Shown here in pieces: positions 25,461-35,047 of a DNA stretch of 50,327 bases. Within the stretch, counting starts at the first letter, position 1. Every line of letters starts with the position of its first letter. The DNA is from Candidatus Eremiobacteraceae bacterium. Its GTDB lineage: Bacteria > Vulcanimicrobiota > Vulcanimicrobiia > Eremiobacterales > Eremiobacteraceae. The stretch is taken from positions 1-50,327 of the forward strand of contig DATCBN010000088.1 of assembly GCA_036511855.1 (NCBI GenBank), read 5' to 3'. Below the pieces are notes generated by a model. The model was given only the letters and a program-made list of their open reading frames with translations, was not told the DNA's origin and did no database searches. The position numbers and the translations under genes were made by a program.

Positions 25461-27956
25461 TCACGCATCGACGAGCGTCTTGATGCGGCCGACGTAGTCG
25501 TCCGCAAGCTTTTCCGCGGCTTCGTCATCGGCCGCTTCGGCCACCACCGTGAATAGCGGATCCGAGGGATCGGGAAGCACGAGCACCCAGTCGCCGTCCC
25601 CGACGATTTTCACGCCGTCGAGGAGATCGAGCCTCTGGTCGCGGGCTTGCGAGATGAGTTCGCGCATGATCACGCCCTTGCGTTCCCACGGGCACGTCAC
25701 TTTTCTCCGCACGAGGTGAAGCGGCGGCACCGTCGCGATCAATTCCGATGCCTTGCGGCCCGTGCGCGCGAGCATTTCCAATATCTTCGCGCTCGCGTAG
25801 ATCGCATCGAACGCGGGCGAAAACTCAGGAAAGATCAAGCCTTCGCGGGCGCCGCCCGCAAACGTGGGCGCCGCGGGACTCGCGCAAAGTTCCATCATGG
25901 ACCTGCGGTCGGCTTTCGTGCGAACGATCCGGCCGCCACTCTTGAGCGCGACCGCATCCAGCCGCGACGACGCGGTGACCGGAACCGCGACCACCGCTCC
26001 GGGCGTGCCGCCGAACACAAGCTCGGCGACGAGCGCCAACAACAGATCATTTTCGGCGATGCGGCCGGTATCGTCGACGATACTGACGTTTTCCGCGCCG
26101 GGTTCCACCAAGATGCCGATATCGGCGCCAAGCGTGGGGACGATGGTGGACAACTGGTGGAGATACTTCTCGCGCTCTTCGCCGAAGCGGCGCACCTTCG
26201 CGTCGTCGAGGTAGGCGTTGAGCGCGACCATCTCGATGTTGAGCTTGCCGAGCAAGTGCGGCAGCGTCGTGGCGGCGTTGCCGTAGGCATAGTCGACGAT
26301 GATTTTGAAACGGCGGTCGCGGATCTGCCCGACGTCTAGCGATTTCAAGAAGCCGGCGTTGTACCGGTCGAGCGCCCGCTCGGGAAACGAGAGATAGCCG
26401 ACGTCGTCCATGGACGTGCGGCGGAAATCGCCGCGGAAGAAGAGGTTCTCGATCTTGCGCTCGGCGTTCTTGTCGAGATTGGTGCCGCCCGCGCCGAAAA
26501 GCTCGATCAAGAAGAAGTTCGGATCGTCCGGATGGATGCGGACGTGCATGCCCCCGTCGCCTTCGCTGCGTACTTCGTAGCGCGCGAGCGGAATGGGCGA
26601 TGTCCTCAGGTCGTGCACGTCGCAACCCACCGACATCAGGCCGGAAATGAGGCAGCGGTTGATCATGCGGGTGGCGTGGTGGGTGTCGCGGCTCGTCATG
26701 ACCACCGCATGCGGATCGAAGAACGAACCGAAAGCCTGGCCCAGCTTGAGCGCGAATTCTGGCGTGATCTCGATGTTCGCGATGCCCTTCACGCCCTCGC
26801 CGCCGAACAGCGATCCCGGCCACTTCGTTCCCCAGACGAGCGACATAGAGACGACACTGCCCGCCGAGACGAACTTCTCAGGCCACAATTTGATGTGCGG
26901 ACGCACTTGCGCGCCCGCATCGAGGGTGCAACGCGCGCCAATGACCACGCCCTCGCCCACCGACACGTCGTCCTTGATGATGACGTGCTCGGCGACCGTG
27001 CAGGCTGTGAGCTTGCTACGCTTGCCGACGTAGGCGTCGTTCCAAACCACCGCGCTGACGAGCTGCGCTTGCGATTCGATGATGCATCCGTCGCCGACGC
27101 ACGAGTACGACTCGATCACCGCACCAGCGCGCACGTCGGCGTTCTTGCCGATCACGACAGGTCCGGTGATGACCGCGCCGGCGGCGACGGACGCGCCGGC
27201 GCCGATGTACACGCCGCGCGAGCGCTCTCTGCCGGGCAGTTCGAGACGGCATCGCCCCGCGAGCGCGTCATAGTTGGCTTCGCGATACTGCTGCAAGTTT
27301 CCGATGTCGGTCCAGTAATCGCCGGTCACGAATCCGTGCACGGGGCGGCCGCGTTCGAGCAGCTCCGGAAAGACGTTCTTTGAGAAATCATAGATGCGGC
27401 CGCGCTCCATGAGCGCGAATATCTCGGGTTCGAGGATGTAGATGCCGGTGTTGATCGTGTCCGAGAAGACCTCGGACCAGGTGGGCTTCTCGAGAAAACG
27501 TTGCACGAGGCCGCCGTCATCGAGGATGACCACGCCGAACTCGAGTGGATTTTCCACTCGCTTGAGCACGATGGTGGCCGCCGCGTTCTTGGCTCTATGC
27601 GCCGCGAGCACCGCAGTGAGGTCGATATCGGTGAGTGCGTCGCCGGACATGACGATGAACGTGTCGTCGAGACGCTCTTCGGCCATCTTGACCGCGCCGG
27701 CGGTGCCGAGCGGCGTATCTTCCACGACGTACGACATCGTCACACCGAAGTCGGTCCCATCGCCGAAGTACGCCTCGACTTCGTCCGCCAAGTAATGGAC
27801 CGTGGCCACGATTTCGGTGACACCGTGACGCTTCAGCAGGTCGACGATGTGTTCCATGACCGGTTTGTTGGCGACGGGCGCGAGCGGCTTTGGCCGGCTT
27901 TGCGTGAGCGGGCGCAGGCGCGAACCCTCGCCTCCCGCCATCACGACAGCTTTCAT
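25461..27956 (-). CDS. GDP-mannose pyrophosphorylase-like / inactive phosphomannomutase fusion
   Basis: 831 residues in three parts. Residues 1-~235: nucleotidyltransferase with [15 protein letters not shown] (binding loop) and the Asp metal site in [10 protein letters not shown], the mannose-1-phosphate guanylyltransferase type. ~250-370: left-handed beta-helix of hexapeptide turns. ~375-831: phosphomannomutase fold, but the phosphoserine loop (normally TASHNP) reads [14 protein letters not shown] around residue 466-480, and the metal loop (normally DGDxDR) is replaced near [13 protein letters not shown] (~613-625). The second half is therefore probably not a working mutase. Similar full-length fusions of about 830 residues are annotated in Streptomyces and cyanobacteria. 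Role: nucleotide-sugar supply for envelope polysaccharide. Regulation of the first domain by the third is an inference. Confidence 0.88.
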   Translation of the reverse strand: MKAVVMAGGEGSRLRPLTQSRPKPLAPVANKPVMEHIVDLLKRHGVTEIVATVHYLADEVEAYFGDGTDFGVTMSYVVEDTPLGTAGAVKMAEERLDDTFIVMSGDALTDIDLTAVLAAHRAKNAAATIVLKRVENPLEFGVVILDDGGLVQRFLEKPTWSEVFSDTINTGIYILEPEIFALMERGRIYDFSKNVFPELLERGRPVHGFVTGDYWTDIGNLQQYREANYDALAGRCRLELPGRERSRGVYIGAGASVAAGAVITGPVVIGKNADVRAGAVIESYSCVGDGCIIESQAQLVSAVVWNDAYVGKRSKLTACTVAEHVIIKDDVSVGEGVVIGARCTLDAGAQVRPHIKLWPEKFVSAGSVVSMSLVWGTKWPGSLFGGEGVKGIANIEITPEFALKLGQAFGSFFDPHAVVMTSRDTHHATRMINRCLISGLMSVGCDVHDLRTSPIPLARYEVRSEGDGGMHVRIHPDDPNFFLIELFGAGGTNLDKNAERKIENLFFRGDFRRTSMDDVGYLSFPERALDRYNAGFLKSLDVGQIRDRRFKIIVDYAYGNAATTLPHLLGKLNIEMVALNAYLDDAKVRRFGEEREKYLHQLSTIVPTLGADIGILVEPGAENVSIVDDTGRIAENDLLLALVAELVFGGTPGAVVAVPVTASSRLDAVALKSGGRIVRTKADRRSMMELCASPAAPTFAGGAREGLIFPEFSPAFDAIYASAKILEMLARTGRKASELIATVPPLHLVRRKVTCPWERKGVIMRELISQARDQRLDLLDGVKIVGDGDWVLVLPDPSDPLFTVVAEAADDEAAEKLADDYVGRIKTLVDA

Positions 27957-27988
27957 GCCGGCTCCCTAATTTTCGTACCGCGCAATTC

Positions 27989-28042
27989 GTACTAGGGTGA
28001 GCAACGCTCACCCAAATGGGCAAGCGATGCTTGCCCTAGTAC
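27989..28042. repeat. Bipartite palindromic element, full copy 3
   Basis: GTACTA, hairpin GGGTGAGC-AAC-GCTCACCC (27995-28013), linker AAAT, hairpin GGGCAAGC-GAT-GCTTGCCC (28018-28036), TAGTAC. It is identical to the copy at 15191-15244 except in the linker (AAAT against ATTT). It sits in the 100-bp gap between gyrA and the downstream pyrophosphorylase gene, both on the minus strand, so it is likely transcribed and could fold as two stacked hairpins in the mRNA. Confidence 0.88.
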
Positions 28043-28056
28043 TAATCTGAATTTGT

Positions 28057-30609
28057 TTAACTAGAAACGATCTTCTCCGCGCTTTCCTCGTGTTTGCCGA
28101 TGTTCGTGGCCGCGATCAATTCGATTCCCTCATCGACCTTTTTGACTCGTACGCCCTGCGCAGAGCGGCCGGTTTCGCGGATCTCAAACACTCGAACCCT
28201 GATGACGACGCCCGAACTATCGACGCACATGATCTCATCGTCCGGCTTGACCAGCATCTGTTCGATGATCTCGCCGTTCTTCTCGGTTTTGTTGAACGTC
28301 TTTATTCCCTTGCCGCCCCGGTTGGTCTTGCGGTAGAGATCGATGTCGGTGCGCTTGCCGTAGCCTTTGCTCGTGAGCACGAGGACCTCGCGGCGTTCCG
28401 CCGTCACCACGTCGAGCGCTTGCACGCGATCCTTCGCGCCGAGCCTGACCGCGCGGACGCCGCGGACGGCGCGGCCCATGGGGCGCACGGTCTTCTCTTC
28501 GAAACGGATGGCGTACCCGCCGGTGGTGGCCAGCACGAGCTCCGCTTTGCCGTCGGTCTGCACCACGTGCAGCAGTTCGTCGCCATCCATCAGGTTTATC
28601 GCGATGAGGCCGTTGCGCCGGACGTTTTGGAAGTCGCCAAGTTTCGTCTTCTTAATGTAGCCTTTTTTCGTGGCCATGACGAGATAGCCGTCGGCATCGT
28701 TGCGCTTCACCGGCAACACCGCGGTGACCGTCTCGCCCGGCGGCAGCGTGAGCAGATTGATGAGCGCGGTGCCGCGGGCTTGGCGCGACGCATCGGGGAT
28801 CTGATACGCCGGCAGGCGATAGACGCGCCCGCGATTGGTGAAGAACATGATCTGCTGATGTGTGGTGGCCGCGAAGAGGTGGCGCGGAACATCTTCCTTT
28901 TTCAGATTGACGCCGGTGATGCCCTTGCCGCCGCGATTTTGCGCGCGGAACGTGTCCACATTCTGGCGTTTGACATAGCCGACATCGGTGACGGTGATGA
29001 CGACATCGGTATCCGGGATGAGATCCTCGATCTCGAATTCGCCTTCGGCTTCCACGATTTGCGTGCGGCGCTTGTCGCCGAACTTCTTTTTGATCGCGAG
29101 CGTTTCGTCTTTGACGATCGCGTACACCCGACGCTCGCTTCGTAAGATCTCTTCCAGGTTTGCGATGGTCTTGAGAAGCTGGAGGTATTCGTCTTCGATT
29201 TTCTGCCGCTCGAGTGCGACGAGGCGCTGGAGGCGCAGATCGAGGATGGCGTTGGCTTGGATCTCCGACAGCTCGAACGTCTTCATGAGGCCCGATCGCG
29301 CGTCTTCGGTGGTCTGCGATGCGCGGATGAGCTTGATGATGGCGTCGATGTGGTCGAGCGCTATGCGATAGCCCTCGAGGATGTGCGCCCGTTCCTTGGC
29401 CTTACGCAATTCGTACTGCGAACGCCGCGTGATCACGATCTTACGATGTGCGACGAACGCGTCGAGCATCTGCCGCAGTGAAAGCGTGCGCGGCGCGCCA
29501 TCCACGAGCGCGACATTGTTCACGCCGAAGCTCGTTTGCAGCGGCGTGTGTTTGTAGAGCTGGTTCATCAACAACTGCGGTTGCGCGTCGCGTTTGAGTT
29601 CGATGACGATGCGCATGCCTTTGCGATCGCTCTCGTCGCGCAGGTCGGAGATGCCAGACACTTTTTTGTCGGTTACAAGTTGGGCCATGGTCTCGATGAG
29701 GCGGGCCTTGTTCACCTGGAACGGAATCTCGGTGATGACGATGGCCTGTCTGCCGCCGCGCAATTCTTCGAACTCGTGCTTGCCGCGCATGATGATGGAG
29801 CCGCGGCCGGTGAGGTAGCTCTGACGGATGCCCTCGCGCCCGAGGATGAGGCCCGCGGTGGGGAAATCGGGGCCGGTCACGATCTTGAGGACGGCTTCGT
29901 CGGCGATCTCGCGGTCGTCGATGATGGCGACCAGCGCATCGCAGATCTCGGTGAGGTTGTGAGGCGGGATGTTGGTGGCCATGCCCACCGCGATGCCCGA
30001 CGATCCATTCACGAGAAGATTCGGCACGCGCCCCGGCAGCAGCGACGGCTCGCGCGTGGAGGCATCGTAGTTGGGGACGAAATCGACGGTCTCTTTGTCG
30101 ATGTCGGCCAACATCTCGAGCGCAAACGGCGTGATGCGCGCTTCGGTGTAGCGCATGGCGGCAGGCGGATCGCCGTCGACCGAGCCGAAGTTGCCGTGGC
30201 CGTCGATGAGCGGGTAGCGGAGACTGAAATTCTGCGCCATGCGTACGAGAGCGTCGTAAACCGAGACGTCACCGTGCGGATGGTAGTTCTTAAGCACTTC
30301 GCCGACCGTGCCGGCGCATTTGCGATGCGGTTTATCGGGGTTGAGCCCGAGCTGCGACATGGCGAACAGGATCCGCCTATGTACGGGCTTGAGGCCATCG
30401 CGGACGTCGGGAAGCGCGCGCGCCACGATCACGCTCATGGCGTAATCTAGGTACGACCGGCGCATCTCGTCTTCGACGTTGACGCCGATGATCCGGTCCG
30501 ACGGCGTTGAGTGGCGGTATTCGTCCAAGCTGATTTCAGGCTTGATTTTCTTGCCGCGACCCTCGCGGGATTGGTCGTCGTCTTTGGGCGTCAAAGCAGT
30601 ACCGGCCAC
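28057..30609 (-). CDS. gyrA: DNA gyrase subunit A
   Basis: 850 residues. It breaks and rejoins DNA to introduce negative supercoils with GyrB. The active-site tyrosine is Tyr154 in [10 protein letters not shown]. The N-terminal region has the family blocks [30 protein letters not shown] (within ~52-81). The C-terminal domain is a beta-pinwheel with repeated YxVKxxxVP-like blades and the GyrA-box, here QNRGGKG with Asn in place of the usual Arg/Lys, which marks GyrA rather than ParC. In the quinolone region [10 protein letters not shown] (110-119), the position equivalent to E. coli Ser83 is Val115, while Asp87 is kept (Asp119). gyrB is not in the window. Confidence 0.96.
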   Translation of the reverse strand: MAGTALTPKDDDQSREGRGKKIKPEISLDEYRHSTPSDRIIGVNVEDEMRRSYLDYAMSVIVARALPDVRDGLKPVHRRILFAMSQLGLNPDKPHRKCAGTVGEVLKNYHPHGDVSVYDALVRMAQNFSLRYPLIDGHGNFGSVDGDPPAAMRYTEARITPFALEMLADIDKETVDFVPNYDASTREPSLLPGRVPNLLVNGSSGIAVGMATNIPPHNLTEICDALVAIIDDREIADEAVLKIVTGPDFPTAGLILGREGIRQSYLTGRGSIIMRGKHEFEELRGGRQAIVITEIPFQVNKARLIETMAQLVTDKKVSGISDLRDESDRKGMRIVIELKRDAQPQLLMNQLYKHTPLQTSFGVNNVALVDGAPRTLSLRQMLDAFVAHRKIVITRRSQYELRKAKERAHILEGYRIALDHIDAIIKLIRASQTTEDARSGLMKTFELSEIQANAILDLRLQRLVALERQKIEDEYLQLLKTIANLEEILRSERRVYAIVKDETLAIKKKFGDKRRTQIVEAEGEFEIEDLIPDTDVVITVTDVGYVKRQNVDTFRAQNRGGKGITGVNLKKEDVPRHLFAATTHQQIMFFTNRGRVYRLPAYQIPDASRQARGTALINLLTLPPGETVTAVLPVKRNDADGYLVMATKKGYIKKTKLGDFQNVRRNGLIAINLMDGDELLHVVQTDGKAELVLATTGGYAIRFEEKTVRPMGRAVRGVRAVRLGAKDRVQALDVVTAERREVLVLTSKGYGKRTDIDLYRKTNRGGKGIKTFNKTEKNGEIIEQMLVKPDDEIMCVDSSGVVIRVRVFEIRETGRSAQGVRVKKVDEGIELIAATNIGKHEESAEKIVSS

Positions 30610-30753
30610 CTCAAGAACGTAGCACGCCGAGCGAAGCTCGGCGAAATGCTCTATTGCAGATTGGTTCTTTTTTCGGCCTTGTTATCCCCGCTTTTTCGCC
30701 GCTGTCGAGGGTCGTGGAAGGAAGCGTCATAGGACCACGGTAAGCGCGAGTCG

Positions 30754-31191
30754 GTGAAGATTCAGGACCTGGCCGACGAAGCGCAGACGCGGGAGCTTGG
30801 CGCCGAATTGGCGCGCTCGTGCCCGCCGGGCTCGGTCGTGCTCCTGCGCGGCCCGCTTGGCGCGGGCAAGACCACGCTCGCGGATGGATTTATCGTGGCA
30901 CTCGGCGGCTCGCGGGCGACGAGCCCCACTTTCACCCTCGCGCATCGCCATGACGGCGCGCGGATGCCGCTTTGGCATCTCGATCTTTACCGTCTCGACG
31001 ACCCTGAAGACGTCGACGACCTCGACCTCGAGCAATATCTTCCTTCAGACGGCATCGCGGTTGTGGAGTGGCCGGAGCGGGCGGGTGATGTGTGGCCCGA
31101 AGACCGGATCGACGTCACATTGAGCGTCGTCGGCGATGCGCGGCGCGCGACGATCGCGGCATACGGCCGCTGCGCGACGGCCATTGCGTGA
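30754..31191 (+). CDS. tsaE: tRNA t6A biosynthesis ATPase TsaE
   Basis: 145 residues starting at a GTG. Walker A GPLGAGKT at residues 33-40, and the family block SPTFTLAHRH follows, then LWHLDLYRLDDPEDVDDLDLEQYL with the Walker B-like Asp/Glu, and VVEWPERA. It works with TsaB, TsaD and TsaC to form N6-threonylcarbamoyladenosine on tRNAs that read ANN codons. It is divergent from gyrA across a 144-bp gap in which no clear promoter stands out, and it opens a run of five coupled genes. Confidence 0.95.
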   Translation: MKIQDLADEAQTRELGAELARSCPPGSVVLLRGPLGAGKTTLADGFIVALGGSRATSPTFTLAHRHDGARMPLWHLDLYRLDDPEDVDDLDLEQYLPSDGIAVVEWPERAGDVWPEDRIDVTLSVVGDARRATIAAYGRCATAIA

Positions 31192-31850
31192 CGCCGGAAA
31201 AGGTCACGCTCGGCATCGATACCGCCGGCGGCGTCGCCGCCGCTGCGCTCACATCCGACGCGCATGGAGTTTCGACGACTGACAGTCAGGCGCTCGAGGG
31301 ATTGTTGCCGTGCGTGCGCCGCGCACTGGCGTCCATCGATCGCGAGCTTTCCGCGGTGAGCGCGATCGCGGTCTGCATCGGGCCCGGGTCGTTCACCGGA
31401 TTGCGCATCGGCGTCGCGTTTGCCAAAAGTTTAGCGCAGGCGCTCGGCGTCGCGGCCGTCGGGATCTCGTCGTTCGACATCGTGACCTCAGTACGCGCTG
31501 CGATCGAAGGCGCGCCACCTCGCGTCGCGGTCGTCCAAGGAAAGCGCGGATTCTACTACGCTAGGATTGCCACGCCAATCGACACCCCGCCGATCGCCGT
31601 CGCCGGAGACCGCGGCGTTCTCATAGATGCTGCGCGTGAGGCGCTGGGCACTCAGGCGGGCGAATCGGAACTCGCCGGTGCGCTCGCAGCAGTCGATTGC
31701 GGCCCGGACGTGCGGGCGGTCGCCGCGGCAAGGCTCGGCCGCGCCGCGCTCGACGCCGGCGCGAGCGGCGACTGGCGCTGCCTCGCGATCGAATACGGGC
31801 AGCGCCCAAACGCGGTGGTGAATTGGGAGCTACGTCACGGCCCGGCGTAG
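31188..31850 (+). CDS. tsaB: tRNA t6A biosynthesis protein TsaB
   Basis: 220 residues from a GTG (31188-31190) that overlaps the tsaE stop as GTGA, the expected coupling. The N-terminus VTLGIDTAGGVAAAAL is the ASKHA nucleotide-fold start, and the family hallmark is IGPGSFTGLRIGVAFAKSLAQALG, here complete. TsaB is the non-catalytic dimerisation partner of TsaD in the t6A complex. TsaD is not in the window. Confidence 0.94.
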   Translation: MTPEKVTLGIDTAGGVAAAALTSDAHGVSTTDSQALEGLLPCVRRALASIDRELSAVSAIAVCIGPGSFTGLRIGVAFAKSLAQALGVAAVGISSFDIVTSVRAAIEGAPPRVAVVQGKRGFYYARIATPIDTPPIAVAGDRGVLIDAAREALGTQAGESELAGALAAVDCGPDVRAVAAARLGRAALDAGASGDWRCLAIEYGQRPNAVVNWELRHGPA

Positions 31851-31880
31851 AGGGGCGTCGCTTTGCGTCCCGCGAAATCC

Positions 31881-32402
31881 ATGACCATCGTGAAGTCGCC
31901 GCCCCGGGATTTGAGCATCGAGCCCATGAGTGTCGATGACATACCCACCGTCCTCAACGTCGAGGCGCTCTGCTTTCCCACGCCTTGGCCGCGCAACGCC
32001 TTTCAAAACGAGCTCACCGACAATCGGCTCGCACACTACTTCGTGGGGCGGGCCGACGAGGGAATCGTCGCCTACGGCGGCCTTTGGGTGATTCTTGAAG
32101 ACGCCCACATCACGACGATCGCCGTGCATCCGTCGCACCAGCGTCGCGGTTTTGGCGAGCGCCTACTCGTCGCGCTGCTCGAAGAGTCGATCGGGCGCGG
32201 CGCGTGCTGGGTGACGCTCGAAGTCCGCGAGTCGAATCAGGGCGCCCAGAACCTCTATAAGAAGTATGGCTTCACCGTTGTGAACACGCGGCGTGGCTAC
32301 TACTCGGATAACGACGAGAACGCGCTGGTCATGTGGGCGGGCAATCTCAAGGGCGAGATCTTCCGCAATCGCCTCGCAGCCCTGAAAGCGGGCTTGGGCT
32401 GA
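31881..32402 (+). CDS. rimI: Ribosomal-protein alanine N-acetyltransferase (RimI)
   Basis: About 173 residues from the ATG at 31881; a TTG at 31863 and an ATG at 31926 are alternatives, none with a strong ribosome site. GNAT fold with the acetyl-CoA loop in HPSHQRRGFGERLLVALLE and the RimI-type blocks CFPTPWPRNAFQNEL and EVRESNQGAQNLYKKYGFTVV with RRGYYSDN. It acetylates the N-terminus of ribosomal protein S18 in E. coli; in this cluster, next to tsaE-tsaB, it is the standard neighbour. It starts 30 bp after tsaB. Confidence 0.9.
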   Translation: MTIVKSPPRDLSIEPMSVDDIPTVLNVEALCFPTPWPRNAFQNELTDNRLAHYFVGRADEGIVAYGGLWVILEDAHITTIAVHPSHQRRGFGERLLVALLEESIGRGACWVTLEVRESNQGAQNLYKKYGFTVVNTRRGYYSDNDENALVMWAGNLKGEIFRNRLAALKAGLG

Positions 32403-32437
32403 CGCGTTCCGAATTCACTTCGTTCGATTTCCTGTCG

Positions 32438-32998
32438 ATGTGCCGGGCGATGCGCGATCGCGTACCGCGAGATCGTTATCGTCATTGCTTGAGCGTGGCG
32501 CGATCGGCCGAGAAGTTGGCCGGCCGGCACGGCGCGTCCGCATTGAAGGCGCGGGTCGCCGGGGTGCTGCACGATGTCGCGCGGGCGTGGAGCAACGCCG
32601 ATCTGCTGGGATATGCGGTCGCGCACGGGATGCGCGTGAGCGAACCGGAGCGTGCCCATCCCGTTCTCTTGCACGCACAGATCGGCGCCGATATCGCGCA
32701 GCATGAATTCGGCATTGAAGATACGGAGATTCTCGGCGCGATCAAGCGGCATACGGTCGCCGTTCCGGGCATGAGCCGCTTGGAGATGATCGTGTACGAG
32801 GCTGATACGTTCGAACCTGGCCGGACCTTTCCGGGCCGCGCGATGCTCGAAGCCGCCGCCCAGAACTCGCTCGATGTGGGCCTGCTCGCCTGCGTCGCAT
32901 CGTCGTTGGACCACCTGAAGTCGCGCCGGATACCGCCGTCGCCGGAAACACTCGCTCTCTACGATGAATTGGTGAACATGTATGGCCGTACGTCCTAA
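32438..32998 (+). CDS. yqeK: HD-domain Ap4A hydrolase YqeK
   Basis: About 186 residues from ATG 32438 (MCRAMRDRVPRDRYRHCLSV); the start is chosen because YqeK proteins begin ~15 residues before the RYxHxxxV block. Metal-binding His and HD residues are in RYRHCLSVA, AGVLHDVAR and IKRHT, with VYEADTFEPGR near the end of the domain. The family cleaves diadenosine tetraphosphate symmetrically to two ADP. Its end overlaps rsfS by 17 bp, the same order (yqeK-rsfS) seen across Firmicutes and many other phyla. Confidence 0.9.
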   Translation: MCRAMRDRVPRDRYRHCLSVARSAEKLAGRHGASALKARVAGVLHDVARAWSNADLLGYAVAHGMRVSEPERAHPVLLHAQIGADIAQHEFGIEDTEILGAIKRHTVAVPGMSRLEMIVYEADTFEPGRTFPGRAMLEAAAQNSLDVGLLACVASSLDHLKSRRIPPSPETLALYDELVNMYGRTS

Positions 32999-33440
32999 GA
33001 AGAAGCCGCTGACGCGCATCACGACCCGGCAGCGCGAATCGCTCGCGCCTGCCCGCGATGGGATCGCTTCGGTGCGCGAACCGGTGGGCTCTTTGACGGA
33101 GGCGCAGGTGAAGCGTCTTGCCGAAGCCTGCCGTAAGGCTGCGGCCGATAAAAAGGCGGACGATATCGTCGTGATCGATATCCGCAAGAAGGCGTCGTTT
33201 GCCGATTTCTTCGTGTTGGCGACCGGCCGGTCCATCATCCAGGCTCGCGCCGTGGCCGATGCGGTGGTCGAGGCGAGCGAGACGACGTTCGGGGCTCCGG
33301 TCCGCACCGAAGGTTACAAAGACGGCGCCTGGATCTTGGTCGATTACGGCGCGGTCATCGTTCACGTGTTCACGCCGCAGGCGCGCGACTTTTACAATCT
33401 GGAGCGGCTGTGGGGCAAACCCGCCGCGACGAGGAAATAA
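32982..33440 (+). CDS. rsfS: Ribosomal silencing factor RsfS
   Basis: 152 residues. After a basic N-terminal tail of ~35 residues comes the RsfS domain with DIVVIDIRKKASFADFFVLA, GRSIIQARAVADAVVE, EGYKDGAWILVDYGAVIVHVF and DFYNLERLWG, all typical. It binds protein L14 of the 50S subunit and blocks subunit joining when nutrients are short. It overlaps yqeK and is followed after 5 bp by a small membrane-protein gene. Confidence 0.94.
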   Translation: MAVRPKKKPLTRITTRQRESLAPARDGIASVREPVGSLTEAQVKRLAEACRKAAADKKADDIVVIDIRKKASFADFFVLATGRSIIQARAVADAVVEASETTFGAPVRTEGYKDGAWILVDYGAVIVHVFTPQARDFYNLERLWGKPAATRK

Positions 33441-33445
33441 CTGTC

Positions 33446-33610
33446 ATGTGGATGATCAAGAATCCCAAGACCCGCGGCCGGTTCGCACGCGTATTCACCA
33501 CCATATTTTTGGCGATTTTCGTGCTTGCCGTTGCCGGCGGATTTATCGTGATGGTAATCCAGAAGCCCGGAGCGCCCACGCCGGGCCCCATCGCGTCGTC
33601 CACGCCATAG
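33446..33610 (+). CDS. Small single-span membrane protein
   Basis: 54 residues from the ATG at 33446 (MWMIKNPKTRGRFARVF), a basic N-terminus, one clear membrane segment (TIFLAIFVLAVAGGFIVMVI) and a short Pro/Gly-rich tail. It follows rsfS by 5 bp, so it is probably the last gene of the translation cluster. No family was recognised. The amphipathic layout with positive residues before the segment predicts N-in topology. A spurious reading frame cannot be excluded at this size, but the hydrophobic segment and the spacing argue for a real gene. Confidence 0.5.
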   Translation: MWMIKNPKTRGRFARVFTTIFLAIFVLAVAGGFIVMVIQKPGAPTPGPIASSTP

Positions 33611-33698
33611 TGCAACATTCGGCCCGCGCCGCAGTAGAAGCAAAGAGAGCGCGGATCGCGGGCCCGTCACCAACGTCTGCGCTCTCCCGCGTTCATCT

Positions 33699-34868
33699 CT
33701 ACTTCAGCAATTCCTCGGCGATGATCATGCGCTGGATTTCGTTCGTCCCTTCGTAGATGGCAAGGATGCGCGCGTCTCGATAGGCTCGTTCGATGCCGGT
33801 CTCTTTCATGAAGCCCATTCCGCCGTGGATCTGGAGCACGCGATCGACGACCCGAATGGCCATGTCCGAACAATACCGCTTCACCATCGCTGCCTCAAGC
33901 GAAAACCGCTCGCCGCGATCTGCCTTCCACGCGCCGTTGTAGACCATGTTGCGCGCGGCGTAGATCTCGGTCGCGATATCGGCGATCATGAATTGTACGG
34001 CTTGCTGTTTGGCGATGGGCTTGCCGAACTGCACGCGCTCTTTCGCATGTGCGATCGCTTTTTCGAGCAAGATCTGCGAACCGCCTACGCATCCCGCGCC
34101 GAGCGAAAGCCGGCCCATGTCGAGCGTCTTCATCGCGGTGACGAAACCCATGCCGACTTTGCCGATGACGTGATCGGCCGGAACCTTGGCGTCTTGGAAG
34201 ATGAGTTCGCAGGTGTGGCTGCCGTACAGCCCCATCTTCGCATCTTTCTTGCCGCGCGTGACGCCGGCTTGATTGAGATCGACCCAGAACGCAGTGATGC
34301 CGCCGCGCGCGCCGAGGCTCTTGTCGGTGACCGCGAAAACCGTTGCGAAGTCGGCGATATCGCCGCTGGTGATGAAGTGTTTGACGCCGTTGAGGATGTA
34401 GACGTCGCCGTCCTTTCGCGCCGCGGTTTGGATGTTCGCCGCGTCGGAGCCGGCTGCAGGTTCGGAGAGCGCGAAACAGCCGAGCTTTTCGCCAGCGCAC
34501 AAAACCGGCATATATTTTTCTTTGAGCGCCTTGTCGCCGTCGAGATACAGCGCCATGACGCCGATGCTGCAGTGCGCCCCGATAAGATTGGAAAACGCAG
34601 AGTTCGCGCGGCCTAGCTCTTCGAGCGCGACGCAATAGCCGAGCTCTCCCAAACCGGCACCGCCGAATTCTTCGGAGAACGGCAAGCCGAAAAGGCCCAT
34701 CTCTTTCATCTTGTCGATGGCGAGTTTTGGTATCTCGTCGTGTTCTTCAAGATGGTTGGTGAGCGGCCACAGCTCCTTTTCGACAAATTCCCGGATGGAG
34801 CTCTTGAGTAGCTTGAGATCTCCCGGCAATTCGAAGTTGAGACCTTGATCGGTGGTTGCGACAGCCAT
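33699..34868 (-). CDS. Acyl-CoA dehydrogenase
   Basis: 389 residues from the ATG at 34866-34868, with AGGAG 7 nt before it (an in-frame start at 34922 lacks this). FAD-dependent alpha,beta-dehydrogenation of acyl-CoA. Family blocks: GCFALSEPAAGSDAANIQT (FAD/substrate loop), GVKHFITSGDIADFATVFAV, RVQFGKPIAKQQAVQFMIADI, and the C-terminal YRDARILAIYEGTNEIQRMII in which the Glu of YEGT is the catalytic base of short/medium-chain enzymes. It is divergent from the PaaK-like ligase across 179 bp, suggesting a shared acyl-CoA route. No ETF genes are nearby. Confidence 0.94.
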   Translation of the reverse strand: MAVATTDQGLNFELPGDLKLLKSSIREFVEKELWPLTNHLEEHDEIPKLAIDKMKEMGLFGLPFSEEFGGAGLGELGYCVALEELGRANSAFSNLIGAHCSIGVMALYLDGDKALKEKYMPVLCAGEKLGCFALSEPAAGSDAANIQTAARKDGDVYILNGVKHFITSGDIADFATVFAVTDKSLGARGGITAFWVDLNQAGVTRGKKDAKMGLYGSHTCELIFQDAKVPADHVIGKVGMGFVTAMKTLDMGRLSLGAGCVGGSQILLEKAIAHAKERVQFGKPIAKQQAVQFMIADIATEIYAARNMVYNGAWKADRGERFSLEAAMVKRYCSDMAIRVVDRVLQIHGGMGFMKETGIERAYRDARILAIYEGTNEIQRMIIAEELLK

Positions 34869-35047
34869 TGCGCTCTCCTGATCGATTGCGATTTCGCGCG
34901 TCATATTATTACTAGCAATCATAATCGTGACGATGTGACGGTTATCGTATCGCGGGCAGAAGCGGGTGTCAAGCGCTTGCCCGCGCAGGGTCGGCTGCCG
35001 GCAATGACGTACGGCTTATTGAGCAGAGAAAGCGACGGTGAACGGCC

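Noticed and set aside
28090-30450. Long plus-strand open frames opposite gyrA
   Set aside because: gyrA is unmistakable on the minus strand and these frames show no family motif.
33645-33686. GAGAGCGC/GCGCTCTC inverted repeat between rsfS-cluster and acyl-CoA dehydrogenase
   Set aside because: The loop is 26 nt long and there is no T-run; it could help end the two convergent transcripts but is too weak to list.
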